From positions 1 through 64,000 of the forward strand of contig JAURVZ010000029.1 of assembly GCA_030655215.1 (NCBI GenBank): a DNA stretch of 64,000 nt, in the 5' to 3' direction. Of this stretch, positions 26,775 to 37,016 are shown one piece after another (position 1 is the first letter of the stretch; the number at the start of each line of letters is the position of its first letter). The stretch is from Pseudolabrys sp. GTDB lineage: Bacteria > Pseudomonadota > Alphaproteobacteria > Rhizobiales > Xanthobacteraceae. Under the pieces are notes generated by a model, which saw nothing but the letters and a program-made list of their open reading frames with translations, was not told the DNA's origin and searched no databases. The position numbers and the translations under genes are program-made.

Positions 26775-27128
26775 CTATTTCGGCTTGACGCTCGGGTCGC
26801 CGCCCGGCGAACCCGGCGGCGGGATGACCGGCATCGCCGCCCCGCCTGATGGCGTCGGCGCATGGATTTCCGGATCAACCTGGCCTGGCGGGCAAATAAC
26901 GCCATCCGAGCGCGCGAGTTGGTCGCTCAAATTGCGCCCAGCCGGCTTGGTGACTTCGATGTCGCCGCCCTGCCCGACAGTCGAGCGCGTGCCGCTCGGT
27001 GCGCAGGCTTTCGGGTCGAGTTGTTCGGTCTTGGGAGCGACCGGCTGAGCTGTCACGGGCGGCGCTTGCGCCAATGTGATCGTTGGCGTTAGCAACACCG
27101 CCGCCGTGCCGAGAATGAGGTTCCGCAT
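26775..27128 (-). CDS. hypothetical secreted protein, Pro-rich
   Basis: Signal peptide MRNLILGTAAVLLTPTITLAQA; Pro-rich remainder. Confidence 0.55.
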   Translation of the reverse strand: MRNLILGTAAVLLTPTITLAQAPPVTAQPVAPKTEQLDPKACAPSGTRSTVGQGGDIEVTKPAGRNLSDQLARSDGVICPPGQVDPEIHAPTPSGGAAMPVIPPPGSPGGDPSVKPK

Positions 27129-27204
27129 TGTACCCTCCTGCGCGAGGACGCGCCGAGGGACAACGGCTGAGGCAGTTCAAGAGTTCCGCGTAACTGGGAA
27201 CCCG

Positions 27205-27876
27205 CTATGCGGCCTTTTGGCCGGATGCGACGCGGGCAAATCGGATCAGCGCAAAGTGGCCGAGCGGCGCCAGCGGCCGCCTTTCGACGATCTGCATGCC
27301 GCCATGCTTGGCCGCCCAATCGGAGAGCCGCGCAAACGGAAATTCCGGCCGCCAGCCGAGCTGCCGCGCGATCGGCGCAAAGCATTTCTCGAACAGCCAG
27401 CGTGCGCCGCTCTCGGCGCCGATGTGATTGACCAGGATGATCTCGCCGCCCGGCTTCAGCACGCGCGCGAATTCGTCGAGCGTTTCCTCCGGATGCGGCA
27501 CTGTCGTGATGACGAACTGCGCGACGACAACGTCGAAGCTCTGGTCAGGCAGCGCCATGCGCTCGGCGTCCATCACCGACAGACCGTCGACATGCGTGAG
27601 GCTGAGGTCGCGCACGCGTTCCTGCGCCTTGCGCAGCATCGGCTCGGACAGGTCGCAACCGACAATGCGGTTGACGCGATTGTAATCGGGAAGGGAAATT
27701 CCGGTGCCGACACCGACTTCAAGAATGCGGCCACCATTCGGTCCGCACAGGCGTTCGGCGGCGACGATGGCTTCGCGGCGGCCGGTGGCGAACACCTTGC
27801 CGAAAACGAGATCATAAATCGGAGCCCAGCGCGCATAAGCGCGCTCTACGCCGCCCTTGTCGATGTCGCCCGCCAT
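27205..27876 (-). CDS. class I SAM-dependent methyltransferase (PmtA-like)
   Basis: YARWAPIYDLVFGKVFATGRREAI...ILEVGVGTGISLPDY...FVITTVPHPEETLDEFARVLKPGGEIILVNH; resembles phospholipid N-methyltransferases of Rhizobiales. Confidence 0.75.
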   Translation of the reverse strand: MAGDIDKGGVERAYARWAPIYDLVFGKVFATGRREAIVAAERLCGPNGGRILEVGVGTGISLPDYNRVNRIVGCDLSEPMLRKAQERVRDLSLTHVDGLSVMDAERMALPDQSFDVVVAQFVITTVPHPEETLDEFARVLKPGGEIILVNHIGAESGARWLFEKCFAPIARQLGWRPEFPFARLSDWAAKHGGMQIVERRPLAPLGHFALIRFARVASGQKAA

Positions 27877-27910
27877 TCGTCACTTACTCTTGCGCGATGA
27901 ATGCCAAACT

Positions 27911-29098
27911 CTAGCCGCGCGCGGCAAGCGCTGCAATCGGTTCGACGTGCGGCACAACAGTCGCCGCGACCGCGCTCTTGATGAAGCCGCCACCGAGAAC
28001 TCGGGCCTGGCCCTCGCCGGCGTCGTAGAACACACAAGCCTGTCCGGGCGACACGCCATGTTCGCCGTCGACCAACTCGACCTCATAGCCATTCGTTCCG
28101 TGCCGCAGCCACGCCGCTTGCGGCGGCCGCGAGGACCGCACTTTGACGAAGACGTCGAGCTTGTCGTCGGCAAGCTTGGCATCGAGATCGCCGCCGCCGA
28201 TCCAGTTGACGTCACGCAGAACGATGCTGCGCGTCGCCAGCGCCTCGCGCGGGCCGACAATGACGCGGCGGCGTTCGGCATCGAGCTTGATGACGTAAAG
28301 CGGATTGGCGCCGGACACTTTGAGGCCGCGCCGCTGGCCGACGGTGAAGTGAATGATGCCGGCGTGCTCGCCTAGCACCTTGCCATCGAGATCGACGATC
28401 TCGCCCGGCTCCGCCGACCCCGGCTTCAAGCGTTCAATGATGTCGGCATAGTGCCCGGTCGGCACGAAGCAGATGTCCTGGCTGTCGTGCTTCTCGGCAA
28501 TGGCGAGGCCGTACTGCCGCGCCAAGTCGCGCGTTTGCGCCTTGGAGAGATCGCCAAGCGGAAAGCGGACGAAGTCGAGCTGCTCGGCCGTGGTGCCGAA
28601 CAGGAAATAGCTCTGGTCGCGCTCGTCCTCGCGCGCGCGGTACAGACCGCGGCCGCCATGCGGCAGCGCCCGCGACGCGACATAGTGGCCGGTGGCCAGC
28701 ACATCGGCGCCGAGTTCGCGCGCGGTGGCCAGCAGATCGGTAAACTTGACCGACATATTGCAGGCGACGCACGGCACCGGCGTCTCGCCGGCAATGTAGC
28801 TGGCGGCGAAGCTGTCGATCACCGCCGCCTTGAAGCGGCTTTCATAGTCGAGGACGTAATGAGGAATGCCGATGCGCTCGGCGACCGTGCGGGCGTCGTG
28901 AATGTCCTGGCCGGCGCAGCAGGCGCCTTTACGGTGTGTCGCCGCGCCGTGGTCGTAAAGCTGCAGAGTGACGCCGACCACGTCATAGCCCTCGGCCTTC
29001 AACAGCGCCGCGGTCACCGAGCTATCGACGCCGCCGGACATGGCGACGACGACACGGGTGTCCTGCGGGCGGGAGGGCAGATCGAGCGAGTTTGACAT
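27911..29098 (-). CDS. mnmA: tRNA 2-thiouridine(34) synthase MnmA
   Basis: [14 protein letters not shown]-loop, [44 protein letters not shown]. Confidence 0.95.
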   Translation of the reverse strand: MSNSLDLPSRPQDTRVVVAMSGGVDSSVTAALLKAEGYDVVGVTLQLYDHGAATHRKGACCAGQDIHDARTVAERIGIPHYVLDYESRFKAAVIDSFAASYIAGETPVPCVACNMSVKFTDLLATARELGADVLATGHYVASRALPHGGRGLYRAREDERDQSYFLFGTTAEQLDFVRFPLGDLSKAQTRDLARQYGLAIAEKHDSQDICFVPTGHYADIIERLKPGSAEPGEIVDLDGKVLGEHAGIIHFTVGQRRGLKVSGANPLYVIKLDAERRRVIVGPREALATRSIVLRDVNWIGGGDLDAKLADDKLDVFVKVRSSRPPQAAWLRHGTNGYEVELVDGEHGVSPGQACVFYDAGEGQARVLGGGFIKSAVAATVVPHVEPIAALAARG

Positions 29099-29194
29099 GG
29101 TGCTTCTTACTATAGGTGGCGGCAGAGCCGCGCAATGAAAGCTGCCGTAGCGGCCGTTTGGGACGGCATTGTGCTCTAGAGAGCAGGCAAGCCC

Positions 29195-29207
29195 GGCAAA
29201 ACCTGCC
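29195..29207. promoter_or_regulatory. GGCAA-AAC-CTGCC dyad, candidate FlbD/ftr-like upstream activating site for fliK
   Basis: One mismatch from the GGCAA-N3-TTGCC dyads at fliF and flhA; about 90 bp upstream of the sigma-54 -24 element. Confidence 0.4.
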
Positions 29208-29282
29208 GTAATGGCTGCATGTCGTGCCGGGTCAGAGCTCGCCGAATTCCCTTAAGTTATTGATATTATTAAAAATTAATAC

Positions 29283-29298
29283 TGGCCTGACGCTTGCA
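29283..29298 (+). promoter_or_regulatory. sigma-54 (-24/-12) promoter upstream of fliK
   Basis: TGGCCTGACGCTTGCA: GG-N10-GC spacing, 31-46 bp before the fliK start. Confidence 0.65.
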
Positions 29299-29328
29299 GA
29301 TTAACGGGCAGGAATCCGGAGGTCTGCC

Positions 29329-30705
29329 TTGGCTCACGTTGCGTCCGCTTTGAAGTCTCAATTGCTCAAGGGCATGCTGCCGCAGCCCGGCAAGCAGACC
29401 TATGCGTCTGACGCCAAGGCGCAGAACTCCTTCGACAGCCTGCTCGACAGCAACACGCCGCCGGCCCCAGAACCGCGGCAGCCCCGCGCCGCCGAGGACA
29501 AGGCGCCCCGCACCGAGCGGTCTGAGCGTTCGGAACGGCCGAAAACGGCCGCCCGGCCGGATCGCCCTGTCGATGCTGCCGAACCGGCCCCAAAAGCCGA
29601 AGCTTCTGAGGAGACCACCGACACCAAGCCGGCCGAAACCGCCGTTACCGAAAAGCCGGCCGCTGAGGGCGAAACCAAGACGGCTGAGGCTACCGAACAG
29701 CCCGTCGAAGCCGAAGCCGCCGATGCAACCGCTGTTGCCGTCGCCGCTATCGTTAACCCGACCATCACCCCGGCCAAGACCGAAGCCGTTACCGAGGTGA
29801 AGGCCGAAGTCGCCCCCGTTGCCGCGACCACCACGACCGCTACCCAAGCCGCGCCGGACACTGCCGCCGAAGTCACCGCTGATGCTGAAGCCGCACCGGC
29901 GGCGATGGCCGCGCTGGCCGGCGAAGTTCAGAAAAAGCCCGACGACAAGCCCGCCGCCACTGCTAAAGCCGAAGCAAAGACGGAAGCCAAAGCGCCGGGC
30001 GCTCTGACCGAGAACGCCACGCCGCAGGCAGCGACAGCCGAGCCGCACAAGGATTCGGAAGCGCATGCCAGCGCCCAGGAAACCGCCAATACACATCGCG
30101 GCGTCGCGACCGACAAACCAGCCTCGCCCGCCACTCCGGCCACCGACACCAGCACCACAGCGGCCCCGAAGGCTGACCTCATCCCGCCGCCGACGCTTAA
30201 CGTTGCTGTCCCGGCTCATGCTGTGCAGGCAACCACCGCCGTTGCCGCCGCCAATATCACCGCCGAAGCCTCGAGACCCGACGCCGCCGTACCCGTCGCT
30301 GGTGTCGCCTTTGAAATCACCAGCAAGATCACCTCGGGCAAGAACCAGTTCGACATCCGCCTCGATCCGGCCGAACTCGGCCGCATTCATGTTCGGCTTG
30401 ATGTCGATCGCGACGGCAATGTCGTCACCCATATGATGGCCGACCGTCCCGACACGCTCGATATGTTGCGCAAGGACACCGCCGGGTTAGAGCGCGCGCT
30501 GCAGGATGCCGGATTGAAGACATCCGACAACTCCCTGCAATTTTCGCTGCGCGATCAATCAACCAACCAACACCAGAGCAACGAAAACGGCCGCAGCAAC
30601 ACGGCGCACCTCGTTGTCGAAGACGAGAAGCCCGTCGCTGACACGATCCAGCGTAATTATGCCGCCTATCGTAGCCAGGCCGGCGGCCTCGATATCCGCG
30701 TTTAG
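29329..30705 (+). CDS. fliK: flagellar hook-length control protein FliK
   Basis: Ala/Pro/Glu-rich N-terminus; C-terminal Flg_hook domain GKNQFDIRLDPAELGRIHVRLDVDRDGNVVTHMMADRPDTLDMLRKD. Confidence 0.85.
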   Translation: MAHVASALKSQLLKGMLPQPGKQTYASDAKAQNSFDSLLDSNTPPAPEPRQPRAAEDKAPRTERSERSERPKTAARPDRPVDAAEPAPKAEASEETTDTKPAETAVTEKPAAEGETKTAEATEQPVEAEAADATAVAVAAIVNPTITPAKTEAVTEVKAEVAPVAATTTTATQAAPDTAAEVTADAEAAPAAMAALAGEVQKKPDDKPAATAKAEAKTEAKAPGALTENATPQAATAEPHKDSEAHASAQETANTHRGVATDKPASPATPATDTSTTAAPKADLIPPPTLNVAVPAHAVQATTAVAAANITAEASRPDAAVPVAGVAFEITSKITSGKNQFDIRLDPAELGRIHVRLDVDRDGNVVTHMMADRPDTLDMLRKDTAGLERALQDAGLKTSDNSLQFSLRDQSTNQHQSNENGRSNTAHLVVEDEKPVADTIQRNYAAYRSQAGGLDIRV

Positions 30706-30735
30706 AACCGATCAAGCGATCAGAGGTATCAACCA

Positions 30736-31446
30736 ATGAGCATCATTCCCGCGACCGGATCGACCGGCTCAAGCACGGCGACAGCGAAGACGGCGACGAC
30801 CGACTCCGGAACGCTGGCCGGCAACTTCACCACGTTCCTGACGCTGCTGACGACGCAGCTCAAGAACCAGAACCCGCTGGAACCGCTCGACACCAACCAG
30901 TTTACCGCCCAGCTCGTGCAGTTCGCCTCCGTCGAACAGCAAATGAAGCAGAACGAGCAACTGACCAACCTGGTCGCCCTGTCGAAAGCCGCCGATGCCA
31001 CGACGTCGCTGGCCTTCGTCGGCGCCACCGTGGTGGTCGACGGCTCGACCGCGGCAATGGGCGAAACGGGCGGTGCGAACTGGATGTTCAACGTCTCCAA
31101 GCCGGCCAGCGCGACCATGACCATCAAGGATTCGACCGGCCAGACCGTCTACACCGGCAAGATCGCCGTTAATCCCGGCGACAACAAATTCACCTGGGAT
31201 GGCCGTGGCAATGACGGCAAGGCCTGGCCGGCCGGCAATTATACGCTGACCGCCACGGCCGTCGATGCCAGCAACAACAATGTCGCGATTTCGACCGAAA
31301 TCCAGGCCACCGTCGAGTCGGTCGATCTCACCGCCGACCCGCCGCTCTTGATGATCGCCGGCAAGGAATACACCGCCGACAAGATCAAGCGCGTCATGCG
31401 CTACCAGGCGCCGGCCGAGACGCCGCCGCCGGCTGAAGAAACCTGA
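30736..31446 (+). CDS. flgD: flagellar hook assembly protein FlgD
   Basis: FTTFLTLLTTQLKNQNPLEPLDTNQFTAQLVQFASVEQQMKQNEQL. Confidence 0.95.
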   Translation: MSIIPATGSTGSSTATAKTATTDSGTLAGNFTTFLTLLTTQLKNQNPLEPLDTNQFTAQLVQFASVEQQMKQNEQLTNLVALSKAADATTSLAFVGATVVVDGSTAAMGETGGANWMFNVSKPASATMTIKDSTGQTVYTGKIAVNPGDNKFTWDGRGNDGKAWPAGNYTLTATAVDASNNNVAISTEIQATVESVDLTADPPLLMIAGKEYTADKIKRVMRYQAPAETPPPAEET

Positions 31447-31471
31447 TCGTTACCCCGCCAGGGTCTGAAAT

Positions 31472-34444
31472 CTAAATGGCTTGCCTAAGGCCCGCGCTAC
31501 GCATCTTGTCGAGCGCCTGGCCGATGGCGTCTTCCAGCGCGCTCAGTTCAAACGGCTTGCGCAAGATGTCGAAATGCCCGTCGGCGGCGCGGGCTGCGTC
31601 ATTGTAGCCGCTGACCAGCAAGACCGGCAGCGCCGGGAAGCGCTCGCGGCACAGATAGGCCAGCGCCATGCCGTCCATCGCGCCCGGCATGACGATATCG
31701 GACAGCATCAGGTCGAAGGCGATGCCCTGCTCGAGATGACGCAAGGCCTCGGCCGCATTCTCGGCCCGCACGACGCGGTAGCCGAGTTGCTCCAGCAAGG
31801 CGGTCGTCACCTCGGCGACTTCCCGGCTGTCCTCGACCAGCAGCACCGTGCCTTGCGCCGGCTCGCTAGCTTCCGCTTCAATCTCCGCGGCCGCCTGCTC
31901 GGCTTCGGTCTGTGCGCGCGGCAGATAGATGGTGACGACCGTGCCTTTGCCCGGCTCGCTGTTCACCGTCACTGCGCCACCGCTCTGATTGGCGAAGCCG
32001 TGCACCTGTGAAAGCCCCAAGCCCGTGCCCTTGCCGACCGGCTTGGTGGTGAAGAACGGCTCAAACACCTTGGCCAGCGCATCGGGCGCAATGCCGGTGC
32101 CGGTGTCGATCAAAGCCAGCGCAACGAAGTCGCCGGTCAAAGAGCCAACCGATGAACCCGGCTGCAGCACGACATTGCGCGCCTGCAGCGTCATGCTGCC
32201 CCCATCCGGCATGGCGTCGCGCGCATTGACTGCCAGGTTGACCAGAGCCAGTTCAAGCTCGCCGAGATCCGTTTTCACCGGCCAGACATCCGGCGCAGCA
32301 TCGCAGACGAAATCGATGATGCCGCCGAGCGACGGCGCCAGCATGTCGCGCACCGCCTCGAAGCGCGCCGGCAAATCGATCACCACAGGCATGAGTTGCT
32401 GGCGGCGCGAAAAGGTCAGCAATTGCCGCGTCAATCTCTCGCCACGGCCGGCAGCGGCGCGTATGGCGCTGACCGCATGTGTGTCCTTCTGCTCGCTGAC
32501 GCGCTTTTCCAAAATCTGCGCATAGCCGGACACGATCATCAGCAGATTGTTGAAGTCGTGCGCGATGCCGCCGGTCAACTGGCCAAGCGCTTCCATCTTC
32601 TGCGATTGCGCCAGTTGCTCGCGCGTCTGTTCGAGCGCCAGTTGCGCCTCATGCTGCGCAGTAATGTCGCGCACCAGAATGGCGAAGCCGATCAGGTCGC
32701 CGGCATCATTGCGTGTTGCGTCGATAACGAAGCTGGCGAAGAACCGGCTGCCATCCTTGCGCACCACCCAGCTCTGGCCGTCGAAATGGCCGCGATCGAT
32801 TGCTTTCGCCAGCGCCTGCTCGCCGAGCTTGGCGGCTCTGTCTTCGTCGGTGAGGAATATGTCGAGATGCCGGCCCATGATTTCGCCGGCGCTGTAGCCC
32901 TTGATGCGGGCGGCGCCCTCGTCCCAGCCATTGACGCGGCCTTCGCTGTCCAGCGTGTAGATGGCGTAGTCGCGCACGCCCTTGAGCAGGAAGCGATAGT
33001 TCTGCTCACTGTCGCGCAGCGCATTTTCGGCTTCGTGACGCGCCGTGACATCCAGGCAGACGCCGAGCATGCGCATCGGCGCGCCGTCTTCATCACGCAC
33101 GACTTCACCAACGCTCTGCAAGTAACGCATGACGCCATCGGGCCGGATGATGCGTTCTTCGTGGTGGAAGTCGGTGGTGCGGCCTTCCAGCGCCGTGCCA
33201 ATACTTTTCTGCACGCGCTCGCGGTCATCCTCATGCAGGAAGCCGACGAAGTCCTCGACCTTGCTCGGCGCCGTTTCCGCCGTGACGCCGTAGATCTCCA
33301 TCAACTGTTCGGACCACGACACCTTGTTGACCTTGATGTCCCACGACCAACTGCCGAGATTGGCGAGCCGCTGCGCCTCGATGAGCTGGATATTGGCGTC
33401 AGCCAGAGCTGCCGTGCGTTCGATGACGCGGCGGTCCAGTTCAATCTGGCTGTGGCGCAGGTCGTCTTCGATGGTACGGCGCATGGCGACGGCCGCACTC
33501 AACGCCAACGACGGCACGGTGATGCTGATCATGAAGGTGAGCAGCAGCAGAAATGACTCATTCAAGCCGAGCTGACCGAACGGGCCGGCCTGGCGGATCG
33601 TCGCCCAGATCGCAAAGGCGGTGAGGATCAACGAAACGGTGGCGGTGTCGCGCGGGCCGCGCCTCAAGGCCGCCCAAACCAAAGGCAGGATCGCGAGGAA
33701 GCCGAGCGGGCTGGTATATTCCGACAAAGGCAGCAGTGGGCTGAAGGCCGCAATGCCGACGGCGATGGTCAGGCCGAGCACGGCGACAGCTTCGCGCAAC
33801 TCCCAGCCTTCCGCACGCGCGCCCGAGGCAAGCGAGCGCATCCACAGCACGATCACCGGCGTGACAACCAGGGCACCGGCGACGTCGCCGAGCCACCATG
33901 TGACCCAGACCCGCGTCAGGCTGTCGAATTGTGCCAGCCCGGCCCAATACAAGGTGGCGACGCCGATGCTGGCGCTGATGATTGTGGCGGGCGCGAAGCT
34001 GATGGCGGCGAACTTGGCGATGCCGACCGGGCTGCCGAACGGCTCGCCTGCGGTCCAGCGCGCGATCAGGAAGCCGCCGACGACGGCCTCGAGGGTATTG
34101 CCGAGCGCAATCAGCGCCGACGTCTCAGGCGTCCCGGCGGTCGTGAAATTGGCGGCAAAGGCAGCAATGAAGATCGCCGGCCAGATGCGCACACCACACA
34201 AGAGGACGGCGGCCAGCGCCAGACCGGTCGGCGGCCAGATCGGGCTGGCGCTCGGATTAATGGAGGCGAGCCGCAGGCCGAGCTTGGCCAAAATAAAATA
34301 AGTGATCGCCACCGCAAAAAGCGCCACGGCGTAGAGGCCGCGCGAACGCCAAACGGAAGCTGTTGAAGCAGGGAACTTTTCCAACCGCTTTCCCTCTGAA
34401 AACGCTAATCTAGCTGGTAATTTCGATCTGGAAACCCCGCGCAA
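31472..34444 (-). CDS. MASE1-like/PAS hybrid sensor histidine kinase with C-terminal receiver
   Basis: Multi-TM MASE1-like N-terminus, PAS/PAC repeats, GGIAHDFNNLLMIV H-box, GTGLGLSQVHGF ATPase motifs, REC domain (LLVEDSREVAEVT...LMLSDIVMPG). Confidence 0.9.
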   Translation of the reverse strand: MRGVSRSKLPARLAFSEGKRLEKFPASTASVWRSRGLYAVALFAVAITYFILAKLGLRLASINPSASPIWPPTGLALAAVLLCGVRIWPAIFIAAFAANFTTAGTPETSALIALGNTLEAVVGGFLIARWTAGEPFGSPVGIAKFAAISFAPATIISASIGVATLYWAGLAQFDSLTRVWVTWWLGDVAGALVVTPVIVLWMRSLASGARAEGWELREAVAVLGLTIAVGIAAFSPLLPLSEYTSPLGFLAILPLVWAALRRGPRDTATVSLILTAFAIWATIRQAGPFGQLGLNESFLLLLTFMISITVPSLALSAAVAMRRTIEDDLRHSQIELDRRVIERTAALADANIQLIEAQRLANLGSWSWDIKVNKVSWSEQLMEIYGVTAETAPSKVEDFVGFLHEDDRERVQKSIGTALEGRTTDFHHEERIIRPDGVMRYLQSVGEVVRDEDGAPMRMLGVCLDVTARHEAENALRDSEQNYRFLLKGVRDYAIYTLDSEGRVNGWDEGAARIKGYSAGEIMGRHLDIFLTDEDRAAKLGEQALAKAIDRGHFDGQSWVVRKDGSRFFASFVIDATRNDAGDLIGFAILVRDITAQHEAQLALEQTREQLAQSQKMEALGQLTGGIAHDFNNLLMIVSGYAQILEKRVSEQKDTHAVSAIRAAAGRGERLTRQLLTFSRRQQLMPVVIDLPARFEAVRDMLAPSLGGIIDFVCDAAPDVWPVKTDLGELELALVNLAVNARDAMPDGGSMTLQARNVVLQPGSSVGSLTGDFVALALIDTGTGIAPDALAKVFEPFFTTKPVGKGTGLGLSQVHGFANQSGGAVTVNSEPGKGTVVTIYLPRAQTEAEQAAAEIEAEASEPAQGTVLLVEDSREVAEVTTALLEQLGYRVVRAENAAEALRHLEQGIAFDLMLSDIVMPGAMDGMALAYLCRERFPALPVLLVSGYNDAARAADGHFDILRKPFELSALEDAIGQALDKMRSAGLRQAI

Positions 34445-34621
34445 GTTGTCCTGCAGTAAAGGTTCGAAATCTCATCCGTAACCAAAAGGTTAGCAAAAAC
34501 CGGGCAAACTTTTCCTGTTCCGCTCAGTAAGCTTAGGCAAATTTTAAGTCGCGGGCTGTAGTTTTTCTGAGAGTTGCAGTCGTCAGTTGTAGTCATCAGT
34601 AGAGTCTTTGTGAGTATTCCA

Positions 34622-34897
34622 ATGACCGAACCCCACCGCCCGAGGGTCAAATACGTCATCGGGCCCGATGGCAGTCCGCTTACCATCGCGGATCTGCCGC
34701 CGCCGACAACGAAACGCTGGGTCATCCGCCGCAAGGCCGAGGTGGTTGCAGCCGTCCGTGGCGGATTGCTGTCCCTCGAGGAAGCCTGCGCCCGTTACAC
34801 CCTTACCGTCGAAGAATTCCTGTCCTGGCAGTATTCGATTGACCAGCACGGCCTGGCCGGCCTGCGCACCACGCGCATCCAGCAGTATCGCCAGTAG
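34622..34897 (+). CDS. sciP: DUF1153 protein, CtrA inhibitor SciP
   Basis: MTEPHRPRVKYVIGPDGSPLTIADLPPPTTKRWVIRRKAEVVAAVRGGLLSLEEACARYTLTVEEFLSWQ. Confidence 0.9.
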   Translation: MTEPHRPRVKYVIGPDGSPLTIADLPPPTTKRWVIRRKAEVVAAVRGGLLSLEEACARYTLTVEEFLSWQYSIDQHGLAGLRTTRIQQYRQ

Positions 34898-34920
34898 TTC
34901 TTCAGTTTTCATAAGATTTC

Positions 34921-34957
34921 AAAAACGCCGGCTTATTACAGCCGGCGTTTTTCGTTT
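34921..34957 (+). terminator. intrinsic terminator downstream of sciP
   Basis: AAAAACGCCGGCttattacaGCCGGCGTTTTT hairpin plus T tract. Confidence 0.8.
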
Positions 34958-35000
34958 CTGCTCTCACCGCATGCGGCAGCTATCGTATTTGAGCAGCCCT

Positions 35001-35124
35001 TCCTTCACCTCCCCCCTTGCGGGGGAGGTCGCCGCGCAAAGCGCGGCGGGAGGGGGGGTATCAGCGAGCACTGAATAAGTACCACCCCCTCCCCAACCCT
35101 CCCGCGCAAGGGGGAGGGAGAAGA
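35001..35124. repeat. C/G-rich inverted repeat element (copy 1)
   Basis: CCTTCACCTCCCCCCTTGCGGGGGAGG...CCCCCTCCCCAACCCTCCCGCGCAAGGGGGAGGG; related to 60203-60320. Confidence 0.65.
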
Positions 35125-35191
35125 AAGCAAGTGATTGTCCGACCTGATGAAGAACTCCCGCCGGTTGCAAATCGGTCCGTTAAGGAACCCG

Positions 35192-35229
35192 TTAACCAGA
35201 TGCTAACCATAAACTGGGCAAAACTTGCC
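35192..35229 (+). promoter_or_regulatory. fliF regulatory region: CtrA-like box and GGCAA-N3-TTGCC dyad
   Basis: TTAA-CCAGATG-CTAAC (35192-35207) and GGCAA-AAC-TTGCC (35217-35229), same arrangement as upstream of flhA. Confidence 0.65.
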
Positions 35230-35270
35230 GGGTACCGCGCAACCATGCGCCACTCGGCTAGGACGGATCA

Positions 35271-37016
35271 GTGCAGGGCTTTTTCGACTTTGTGAAATCG
35301 CTGGGTGCGGCTCGAATGGCGGCGATGGCCGCGGTCACGCTGGGCCTGATCGGCTTCTTCGCCTTCTTCATGGTCCAGATGAACGCACCGGTCATGGTGC
35401 CGCTGTTCACGGACCTGACCGTCGAAGACTCCAGCGCCATCATCAAGGACCTCGAGCGCCAGGCGATCGACTATCAGATGAAAAACGACGGCGCGATCAT
35501 CCTGGTCCCCAAGGACAAGGTCGCCCGCCTGCGCATGAAGCTCGCCGAAGGCGGCCTGCCCAAGGGCGGCGGCGTCGGCTACGAGATTTTCGACAAGTCG
35601 GATGCCCTCGGCGCCACCAGTTTCATCCAGAACATCAACCACTTGCGCGCGCTGGAAGGCGAGCTGGCGCGCACCATCCGCTCGATCGACCGCGTCCAGA
35701 CGGCGCGCGTCCATCTTGTCCTGCCGGAACGCCCCCTCTTCTCGCGCGACAAGGTCGAAGCCTCGGCCTCGATCGTGCTCAAAGTGCGCGGCGCGCTCGA
35801 GCCGCAGCAGACTCGCGCCATCCGCCATCTCGTCGCCACCGCGGTCAACGGCATGAAGCCGGAGCGCGTCTCCGTCATTGACGAGACCGGCCGGCTGCTC
35901 GCTGACGGCGCGGCGCAGGACAATGCCATGAGCGGCGTCAGCGCCGACGAGCGCAAAACTGCTTACGAAAACCGCATGCGCGACCAGGTCGAAGCCATCG
36001 TCTCGTCGGTGGTCGGCCCCGGCAAGGCACGCGTCCAGCTCACCGCCGATTTCGACCTCAACCGCGTGACACAGACCTCCGACAAGTTCGATCCGGATGG
36101 CCGCGTTGTCCGCTCCAGCCAGACCCGCGAAGAGCAGTCAAACTCGAATGATGGCAAGGAAGGCGGCCCGGTGTCGGTTGCCGGCGAACTGCCGGGCGCC
36201 AACAAGGACGCCAACACGCCGGGCGGCGGCCAGCGCGACCAGAGCAAGAAGACCGAGGAAATCGTCAATTACGAGATTTCCCGCACCACCAAGACCGAAG
36301 TCATCGAAGCCGGCCGCATCAACCGCATCTCGGCCGCTGTGCTGGTCGATGGCCGTTACGCGCCGGACGCCAAGGGCGAGATGGTCTATCAGCCGCGCGC
36401 CAAGGAAGAGATCGACCGCATTGCCGCTTTGGTCCGCACCGCGATCGGCTTCGACGCCAAGCGCGGCGACCAGATTGAAGTCGTCAATCTGCGCTTTGCC
36501 GATACCTCAGCGCCGTTGTCGGTCGCCGAAAACCTCGGCTGGATGAAGTACTTCCAGTTCACCAAGGACGACATCATGGGCGCCGCCGAGAAGGGCGTCA
36601 TGGCGCTGCTCGGCCTGATCGTGCTGCTGATGGTGGTGCGTCCGCTGGTGCGCCGTATCGTCACGCCGGATCAGTTGGCGCTCGGCAAGGCCGGCGCTGC
36701 CGGTGTGGCCGGCGTTGCCGGCGCGCTCGGCAGCGGCCAAGTGCAGTTTGGTCCGGACGGTCAGCCTTTGCAGGTCGCCGACGGCAGCCAGGGCGGCTCC
36801 GACAGCCTGACCAATACCAGCGGCACCAACATCGCCATCGTCGGCGGCGAAGACACGGTTGCGATTTCAAACCGCACCTCAGCGATGATCGACGTCGCCA
36901 AGGTGCAGGGCCAGGTGCACGCGCAATCGGTGCAGAAGGTCGGCGAACTGGCCGAGAAGAACCCGCACGAGGCGGTCTCGATCATTCGCAGCTGGCTGCA
37001 TGAGGAAGCTGCCTGA
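35271..37016 (+). CDS. fliF: flagellar M-ring protein FliF
   Basis: [28 protein letters not shown]...[28 protein letters not shown]-terminal TM and FliG-binding tail. Confidence 0.96.
   Translation: MQGFFDFVKSLGAARMAAMAAVTLGLIGFFAFFMVQMNAPVMVPLFTDLTVEDSSAIIKDLERQAIDYQMKNDGAIILVPKDKVARLRMKLAEGGLPKGGGVGYEIFDKSDALGATSFIQNINHLRALEGELARTIRSIDRVQTARVHLVLPERPLFSRDKVEASASIVLKVRGALEPQQTRAIRHLVATAVNGMKPERVSVIDETGRLLADGAAQDNAMSGVSADERKTAYENRMRDQVEAIVSSVVGPGKARVQLTADFDLNRVTQTSDKFDPDGRVVRSSQTREEQSNSNDGKEGGPVSVAGELPGANKDANTPGGGQRDQSKKTEEIVNYEISRTTKTEVIEAGRINRISAAVLVDGRYAPDAKGEMVYQPRAKEEIDRIAALVRTAIGFDAKRGDQIEVVNLRFADTSAPLSVAENLGWMKYFQFTKDDIMGAAEKGVMALLGLIVLLMVVRPLVRRIVTPDQLALGKAGAAGVAGVAGALGSGQVQFGPDGQPLQVADGSQGGSDSLTNTSGTNIAIVGGEDTVAISNRTSAMIDVAKVQGQVHAQSVQKVGELAEKNPHEAVSIIRSWLHEEAA

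Noticed and set aside
29269-30432. 387-aa Gly-rich minus-strand ORF
   Set aside because: Exact antisense of the Ala/Pro-rich FliK repeat region; mirror-codon artefact.
32396-33556. 386-aa plus-strand ORF
   Set aside because: Antisense to the hybrid histidine kinase; no recognisable domain or RBS.
35214-35230. Sigma-54 promoter at fliF (TGGGCAAAACTTGC)
   Set aside because: GG to GC spacing is 9 rather than 10 bp and the motif is better explained as an inverted repeat also present at flhA.
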